DNA of 64,000 nt from Hwanghaeella sp964350445 (GTDB lineage: Bacteria > Pseudomonadota > Alphaproteobacteria > UBA8366 > Aestuariispiraceae). The stretch is taken from contig CAYGKA010000012.1 in the NCBI GenBank assembly GCA_964350445.1, positions 26,029 through 90,028 of the forward strand, read 5' to 3'. The notes below the pieces were generated by a model that did no database searches, had not been told where the DNA came from, and saw only the letters and a list, made by a program, of their open reading frames with translations. Positions within the stretch are counted from its first letter, which is position 1. Each line of letters opens with the position of its first letter. The translations under genes were made by a program, and so were the position numbers. Below, piece by piece: positions 58,987 through 64,000 of this stretch.

Positions 58987-59850
58987 ATGGATAATGTCGG
59001 CATCGAGAAACTGCATCCGGAATTCGGGGCACGGATAACCGGTCTGAAACTCGGCGGCAGCATGTCGGCCGGTGAAATCGATTTCCTTCGCAATGCGATC
59101 GACGAATATTCCTTTCTGTGCTTCCCGGACCAGGACTTGCCGGACGACGAACTGCTGGCCTTCACGTGTGGTTTGGGAGAGCCGGAGGTCGAACATGTCG
59201 CCCTGGGCAAGACGGGTGAAGAAACCTTTTTCGGCACCATCGGCAATGTGGCCGAGGACGGGAGCAAGAAAGGCAACGAGCATATATCCACAAAGCACCA
59301 GACCGGAAACAACCTTTGGCATTCCGACAGTTCCTTCCGGCTCGTGCCGACCTTCGTGACGATAACCCAACCGCATGAGGTGCCGGAGGAGGGCGGGGCG
59401 ACCGAATTCGTCAGCACAAGGGCGGCCTATGCGCGACTGTCGGACGAAATGAAGGAACGCATCGATCCGCTTGAAGTGATTCACGATTACGTCTTCTCGC
59501 GCACCCAGGTGGTAAAGATCGATCTGAACCACGGCGCCTCGCTGCCGCCGGTCCGGCATCCCCTGGTCCGAACCACTCCCGGAAACGGCGCGAAGAACTA
59601 TTACACCGGATCGCATGCCAGATCCGTCAGCGGTTGGACCGGGATGGAAAGCCGTAAACTGCTCGACCAATTGAACGACTTCGCGACGGCACCGGAAAAC
59701 ATCTACTCCCATCCCTGGGCGATCGCCGAAACGGTGATCTGGGACAACCGATGCATCCTGCACCGCGGCACCGGCTATGACGCCGACCGCTGGCGGCGTT
59801 ACCTGCGCCAGACCCGCGTCGTCGGCGAGGACCGCGGCGTAACGCTTTAG
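58987..59850 (+). CDS. TauD/TfdA-family Fe(II)/2-oxoglutarate dioxygenase
   Basis: This 287-aa cytoplasmic oxygenase has H112 and D114 in LWHSDSSFR and the distal H259 in CILHRGTGYD, then R270/R274 in WRRYLRQTRV for 2-oxoglutarate binding. EFGARITGLKLGG and FPDQDLPDDELLAFTCGLGE are family openings. Members oxidise taurine, 2,4-D, alkyl sulfates, carnitine precursors and others. I chose ATG 58987, preceded by GGGGGTAGCGG, over an earlier frame start. It lies between the amidotransferase and the importer cluster, suggesting that the imported compound is its substrate. Confidence 0.9.
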   Translation: MDNVGIEKLHPEFGARITGLKLGGSMSAGEIDFLRNAIDEYSFLCFPDQDLPDDELLAFTCGLGEPEVEHVALGKTGEETFFGTIGNVAEDGSKKGNEHISTKHQTGNNLWHSDSSFRLVPTFVTITQPHEVPEEGGATEFVSTRAAYARLSDEMKERIDPLEVIHDYVFSRTQVVKIDLNHGASLPPVRHPLVRTTPGNGAKNYYTGSHARSVSGWTGMESRKLLDQLNDFATAPENIYSHPWAIAETVIWDNRCILHRGTGYDADRWRRYLRQTRVVGEDRGVTL

Positions 59851-59921
59851 GGTACAGCCTGCGTCACGACGGGGCTCTTCCGCCATCCGATCACAGTTTG
59901 GCAAGAACACTTAAACGAAAA

Positions 59922-59944
59922 AAATGATATATCATATGTCATTT
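59922..59944. promoter_or_regulatory. 23-bp palindrome, probable operator
   Basis: AAATGA-T-ATAT-C-ATAT-G-TCATTT is symmetric about the central C at 59933, with 10 of 11 base pairs matching. It sits 96 bp upstream of the importer gene, inside an AT-rich promoter-like stretch. It has the size and symmetry of a dimeric repressor site, but no regulator gene is in view. Confidence 0.55.
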
Positions 59945-60040
59945 GTCGGTGATACTATAGGGTCAAACAAGGTGAAGCGGTATCGGGACCTCATCGCCGA
60001 ATTCACTGTGAAGCTCACCACAAGAACAGGGGTATAAGTG

Positions 60041-61057
60041 ATGATTAAAAAACTCGTTTTTGCGTCCGCGGCGTTTCTCGCGGCGTCAACGGCCGGTGCA
60101 CAGGCCGACCTTCTGGACACCATCAAGGAAAGAGGCGAGCTGATTTGCGGCACGCTCGACTACCTGCCGGGTGTCGGGTTCCTCAACGACAAGGGGGAAT
60201 GGTCAGGCTTCGACGTGGATTTCTGTAAGGCCGCCGCCGCCGGTATTCTCGGGGATGCGAAGAAGATCAAATTCGTGTCGACGACTGGCGCCAACAAGTT
60301 CCCGGTGCTGGAATCCGGCGAAATCGATATTCTTTCGCGCAGTGTCACGATGACGACGTCGCGCGAAACCACATTGGGCTTCGATTTTATCGGTCCCAAC
60401 CATTTGACCGGTCAGGGTTTCATGGTTCACGCGGAAACCGGCGTGACGGATGCGAAGGCGCTGGACGGGGCGACGATCTGCGTCCTTTCGGGCACGACGA
60501 CGGAACGGTATCTCGCCGAATGGTTCAAGGCGAACGGCATCAGCTTCAGCCCCGTCGCCGCTGAAAATTCGGACCAGATGTTCTCTATGTATTTCGACAA
60601 CCGCTGCGATGCGGTGACGATGGAACCGCCCTATCTGGCGATCCGCCGTTCGCGGTCGGAAAATCCCGATGGGCACGTCATCCTGGGCAACAACATCGCC
60701 AAGTCCTTCGAAGCGCCGGTCATCCTGGAAGGCAATCCGAAATTCCGCGAAGCGCTGCAATGGATTCATTGGGGCATGGTGACGGCCGAAGAAATGGGTA
60801 TCACCAGTGCGAATGTTGAGGACCTGGTGAAGACTTCCCAAGACCCTGTCGTGCGCCGTTTCCTGGGCGTGGACGAGACGATCGGTTCCGACATGGGCGT
60901 GCCGAACGACTTCATGGTCGCCGTGATCAAGGCGGTCGGCAACTATGGTGAGTTCTATGAACGCAACCTCGGTCAGGGATCGATCCTGAAAGTCGACCGC
61001 GGCATGAACGCGCCTTACAGCATGGGCGGCGCGTTGACGGCCCCTGGTTGGCAGTGA
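60041..61057 (+). CDS. Amino-acid-type ABC substrate-binding protein (AapJ paralogue)
   Basis: This is a 338-aa periplasmic receptor with signal MIKKLVFASAAFLAASTAGA. Its mature sequence runs parallel to AapJ: GELICGTLDYLPGVGFLNDKG, GFDVDFCKAAAAGILGD and ESGEIDILSRSVTMTTSRE. Where AapJ has CDVYTTDRSGLAATR, this protein has CDAVTMEPPYLAIRR, so the ligand pocket differs and another substrate than common L-amino acids is likely. AGGGG precedes the ATG. The gene leads a transporter operon with a permease directly overlapping. Confidence 0.92.
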   Translation: MIKKLVFASAAFLAASTAGAQADLLDTIKERGELICGTLDYLPGVGFLNDKGEWSGFDVDFCKAAAAGILGDAKKIKFVSTTGANKFPVLESGEIDILSRSVTMTTSRETTLGFDFIGPNHLTGQGFMVHAETGVTDAKALDGATICVLSGTTTERYLAEWFKANGISFSPVAAENSDQMFSMYFDNRCDAVTMEPPYLAIRRSRSENPDGHVILGNNIAKSFEAPVILEGNPKFREALQWIHWGMVTAEEMGITSANVEDLVKTSQDPVVRRFLGVDETIGSDMGVPNDFMVAVIKAVGNYGEFYERNLGQGSILKVDRGMNAPYSMGGALTAPGWQ

Positions 61058-62274
61058 CGGAACCAAGGCAAATGGAGGCGCGCGTCGAGAACGACGCGCG
61101 CCGTCCGTCCCCCGCGGGTCTGGCGGCGCGTATTCGAAATACCGTCAAGGCGCGCGGTTTCCTCTCTCAGGTTCTTTTTCTTGTTGTTGTGGCGGTCATT
61201 GCGATCGTCGTTTGGCGCACCGCCGAAGGCAATCTCTCCCGCCTCGCCGTTAAGTCCGGCTTCAGCTTCCTGTTGAACGCCGCGCCCTTCGAACTGGGCG
61301 ACACCATCATTCCCTATCGCGCCGGCGACACCTACCTAAGGGCCTTCGCGGTTGGTGTGCTGAACACGGTGAAAGTCGCCATACTTGGAATCATCCTGTC
61401 GACGGTTCTGGGCCTCTTCCTCGCCCTTGGGCAGTTGTCCAAGAGCCCTGCACTGTCGCGCCTGTGTCGCGGATATGTCGAATTCGTGCGGAACGTTCCG
61501 CTGCTGCTGCAATTAATCTTTTGGCACACTTTCCTGACCAGAAGCCTGCCCAGTGTCCGGCAAGCCTTTTCCCCGTTCGAGGGCGTCTTTCTGACGAACC
61601 GCGGGCTCTATCTGCCGTTTCCGGAGCCCAACCCACTCCATATCTGGATCGGCCTCGCGGTGCTGTTGGGTGTCATTCTCGCCGCGGCGATTGTCGCGCT
61701 CGACCGCCGGGCATTGTTTCGGGAAGGACGAACCCGTCCGACCTTCCGCCGGGCCGCCATCGCCTTCGTCGTCCCGCCGGTGCTTGTCTTCCTGGCGCTC
61801 GGTGCGCCTTTGACCTGGGACCTGCCCGCGCTGAAAGGGTTCAACTTCCGGGGTGGTATGGATATCTCGCCCGAATTCGCGGCGATGCTGTTGGGATTGA
61901 CCTTCTACACCGCGGCCTTCAACGCTGAGATTTTCCGCGCCGGTATTCAGAGCGTACCGAAAGGGCAGTCGGAAGCGGGTTTGGCGCTTGGCCTCTCCAA
62001 AGGGCAGGTCATGCGGATGATCGTTCTTCCCTTGGCGCTGCGGATCATCATTCCACCGATGGCCAATTCCTACTTGAACCTGACCAAGGAAAGCTCGCTG
62101 GCCGTTGCCATCGGTTATCCCGAAGTCGTCCGGGTCGCGAATATCACCTTGGCCGAGACCAGCCAGGCGCTCGAATGCATCACCATCATCATGGTGATCT
62201 ACCTGACGCTCAGCCTGTTGACGGCGGCCTTTCTCAATTGGGTGAACGCCCGCGCGGCGTTGGTCGAACGATGA
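61054..62274 (+). CDS. ABC transporter permease, AapQ/HisM-like
   Basis: This inner-membrane protein is about 406 aa with a C-terminal permease domain; the EAA loop is QSEAGLALGLSKGQVMRMIV, and NLTKESSLAVAIGYPEVVR is as in AapQ. The start is uncertain: GTG 61054 overlaps the preceding TGA as GTGA, TTG 61048 and ATG 61072 are alternatives. Its N-terminal half has a large extracytoplasmic loop, again as in AapQ. Its stop overlaps the next ATG by four bases, so the two permeases are translated together. Confidence 0.9.
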   Translation: MTEPRQMEARVENDARRPSPAGLAARIRNTVKARGFLSQVLFLVVVAVIAIVVWRTAEGNLSRLAVKSGFSFLLNAAPFELGDTIIPYRAGDTYLRAFAVGVLNTVKVAILGIILSTVLGLFLALGQLSKSPALSRLCRGYVEFVRNVPLLLQLIFWHTFLTRSLPSVRQAFSPFEGVFLTNRGLYLPFPEPNPLHIWIGLAVLLGVILAAAIVALDRRALFREGRTRPTFRRAAIAFVVPPVLVFLALGAPLTWDLPALKGFNFRGGMDISPEFAAMLLGLTFYTAAFNAEIFRAGIQSVPKGQSEAGLALGLSKGQVMRMIVLPLALRIIIPPMANSYLNLTKESSLAVAIGYPEVVRVANITLAETSQALECITIIMVIYLTLSLLTAAFLNWVNARAALVER

Positions 62275-63317
62275 ATATCGCCGCCTATACCCGCGGTCTG
62301 TTCCAGGCGCCGCCACTGACCATCGCCCTGAATCTGTTCGCGATTGGGCTGATGGCGTTGATTGCCGTGCCGCTCATCGACTGGGCCGTCGTCTCCGCGG
62401 TGTGGCAGGCGGAGGACATGAACGGATGTCCGCCCGGATCGGGCGCCTGCTGGGCCTTTATCGGGTCAAAACTCAGGTTGATTCTTTTCGGGCGCTTTCC
62501 GTATGACGAGCAATGGCGTGCCGCGGCCGGGACGTTGGTCATGATCGGGTTGGTGGTCGTATCCCTCAATCCCCGCTTCTGGCGCCCTTGGCTCGGCGCG
62601 GTATGGATCGTGGGACTGGCGCTTTATGCACTCTTCATGTGGGGCGGCGTGTTCGGCCTCAGCTTCATCGAAAGTTCCTATTGGGGCGGGCTGCCCTTGA
62701 CGGTGCTGTTGACTGTCGTCGGAACCTTCTTCGGTCTGGTCATCGCGATTCCGGTCGCGCTGGCACGGCATTCCGGATATCCGGTGCATCGCTGGGCAGC
62801 GACGCTCTACGTGGAACTGATCCGCGGCGTGCCGTTGATCAGCGTGCTTTTCATGGCGTCCGTTCTGATGCCGATATTCCTGCCTGACGGTTTCACGCCC
62901 AACGGTATGGGCCGCGTGATGATTGGAATTGTTCTGTTCTTCGCCGCCTATATGGCGGAGGTGCTGCGCGGTGGTCTTCAGTCGATTCCGTCAGGCCAAA
63001 TCGAAGCGGCCAGGGCGCTTGGCGTCCGGTATCCGGTCCTGATCTGGAAAATTGTTCTGCCGCAGGCCTTCGAAGCGATCCTGCCGGCCATGGTCAATCT
63101 GTTCATCGGTGCGCTGAAAGGCACTTCGCTGGTCGTCATCGTGTCGATGATGGATCTTCTCGGCGCGGCACAGGCATCGATGGCCGACCCCAAATGGATA
63201 GGCTTCTACGTTGAAGCCTATGCCTTCGCGGCGCTGGTCTACGTGATGATGTGCGGTTCCATCTCCTGGTATGGCCGGCGCATCGAGAAGACTCTCTCAA
63301 GAGCACGCGCAAAATGA
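62271..63317 (+). CDS. ABC transporter permease, AapM-like
   Basis: This is a 348-aa inner-membrane protein of the AapM type with EAA loop SIPSGQIEAARALGVRYPVL and FIGALKGTSLVVIVSMMDLLG. ATG 62271 overlaps the upstream stop (ATGA) and gives the full N-terminus, including a soluble loop with Cys (GCPPGSGACWAF). The frame could open at 62175 but that is inside the preceding gene. No ATP-binding gene follows within the window; the next gene is a PLP enzyme. The ATPase may lie further right or be shared with aapP. Confidence 0.9.
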   Translation: MNIAAYTRGLFQAPPLTIALNLFAIGLMALIAVPLIDWAVVSAVWQAEDMNGCPPGSGACWAFIGSKLRLILFGRFPYDEQWRAAAGTLVMIGLVVVSLNPRFWRPWLGAVWIVGLALYALFMWGGVFGLSFIESSYWGGLPLTVLLTVVGTFFGLVIAIPVALARHSGYPVHRWAATLYVELIRGVPLISVLFMASVLMPIFLPDGFTPNGMGRVMIGIVLFFAAYMAEVLRGGLQSIPSGQIEAARALGVRYPVLIWKIVLPQAFEAILPAMVNLFIGALKGTSLVVIVSMMDLLGAAQASMADPKWIGFYVEAYAFAALVYVMMCGSISWYGRRIEKTLSRARAK

Positions 63318-63372
63318 GACTCAACCGAGGACCCGACGGTCCGAGAAAATTTCTTCAAGGAGGCAAATTGAT

Positions 63373-64000
63373 ATGACACGGGAACGTATGTCCTTTCCGA
63401 AGGGCGGGCGCGGTTGGGATGACCTGAAGGCCGAAATGGTCGGCCGCACGAAGGGCGACATCGATTGGCGCCACGGACGTACGCCACTATTTCTGTTCTG
63501 GGCTGACCAAGATACCTATGAGATTGGCAAGAAGGCCTTCTTCGAATTTTTCAGCGAAAATGCGTTGGGTGGAAAACGGGCGTTTCACAGTATTGGTGGA
63601 ATGGAACGCGATATCCTTGACTTCGGCCTCTCGTTGTTCAGCGCGCCGACCGGCGCGGAGGGCGCGTTTACCACTGGTGGTAGTGAAAGTATTTTTCTGG
63701 CCATGAAAGCGGCGCGCGACAAGCTTCGCGCCGAACGTGGATTTCGACCGGGAGAGGACAAGTTGAACCTTGTGATGGGTATCACCGCCCATCCCGGCTT
63801 CGACAAAGCCGCCGCCGCGATGGATATTGAAATCCGCCGTGGCCCAGTCGATGACGGCAAACGGATCGGTGCGGAGAGTTTGCGGCCGTTGATCGACGAC
63901 CGGACGCTTGCAATTGTCGGGTCGGCGCCTTGCTTCCCGCATGGTGTCGTTGACCATATCGACGCCTTGTCGGAACTCGCGTTGGACGCGGGCGTTTGGC
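63373..64000 (+). CDS. PLP-dependent decarboxylase/lyase, group II type (partial)
   Basis: The gene runs off the right edge; 209 codons are visible. AAGGAGG precedes the ATG by nine bases, a very strong site. The N-terminal half resembles sphingosine-1-phosphate lyase and glutamate/aromatic amino-acid decarboxylases: FTTGGSESIFLAMKAARDKLR (residues about 98-118) and HPGFDKAAAAMDIE. The Lys that binds PLP would lie beyond the edge. It is 55 bp downstream of the importer, so it probably acts on the imported compound. Substrate cannot be read. Confidence 0.85.
   Translation, partial: MTRERMSFPKGGRGWDDLKAEMVGRTKGDIDWRHGRTPLFLFWADQDTYEIGKKAFFEFFSENALGGKRAFHSIGGMERDILDFGLSLFSAPTGAEGAFTTGGSESIFLAMKAARDKLRAERGFRPGEDKLNLVMGITAHPGFDKAAAAMDIEIRRGPVDDGKRIGAESLRPLIDDRTLAIVGSAPCFPHGVVDHIDALSELALDAGVW

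Overview
The window looks like a piece of chromosome from a GC-rich alphaproteobacterium, probably Rhodospirillales or Kiloniellales-like. The basis is gene content: aapJQMP-type amino-acid uptake, the division ATPase MipZ, a mitochondrial Pam18-like J protein, the ChoXWV choline importer, TakP-type TRAP transport and CheZ. I could run no phylogeny. I see no rRNA, tRNA, CRISPR array, insertion sequence or prophage. The one RNA gene I recognise is RNase P RNA.

Layout. 1-5.8 kb (minus): a partial ketopantoate-reductase-like gene downstream of a complete aapJ-Q-M-P importer. 6.2-16.4 kb: a sugar-acid style region with DenD-like dehydrogenase, PRISE-like SDR and PfkB kinase on plus, and acetyltransferase, IlvD/Edd dehydratase and a TRAP transporter on minus. 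16.9-24 kb: enoyl reductase-like enzyme, DUF962 protein, PQQ-type sugar dehydrogenase, ACT protein, a Pam18-like J protein paired with a VWA-like protein, and an EF-G-like GTPase lacking the usual catalytic histidine. 24.2-31.9 kb: cheZ, a very large glycosyltransferase-sulfotransferase fusion, mipZ, DUF3750, djlA-like, an EamA permease and an amidase. 31.9-36.3 kb: rnpB, then galU, ugd and phosphohexomutase, which supply UDP-glucose, UDP-glucuronate and hexose phosphates for surface polysaccharide. 36.4-40.3 kb: choXWV and a HAD phosphatase. 40.4-47.5 kb: mixed housekeeping genes (EamA, SDR, CDF, pdxH, glycine-zipper lipoprotein, CbpA-like, long acyl-CoA dehydrogenase). 47.7-53.5 kb: a 59-aa small protein, a PAS_5 protein, a secreted protease, DUF2848, acuI, an LpxR-like protein and a Sel1 protein. 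53.8-55.6 kb: corrinoid protein, DUF1638 and a PF13769 protein, a set linked to one-carbon corrinoid methyl transfer. 55.6-64 kb: GSCFA protein, two Fe(II)/2-oxoglutarate oxygenases around a class I glutamine amidotransferase, then a second Aap-like importer lacking an ATPase gene in view, and the start of a PLP-dependent decarboxylase/lyase.

How the parts may work together. The organism appears to scavenge amino acids, choline and carboxylates or sugar acids. Choline uptake plus the corrinoid set would fit methyl-group use from quaternary amines, but the methyltransferase itself is not in the window. The least ordinary items are the membrane glycosyltransferase-sulfotransferase fusion, the VWA/J-protein pair, the oxygenase-amidotransferase-importer-decarboxylase region at the right end, and the sugar-acid cluster. 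All functional statements are from reading the sequence; no database search was run.
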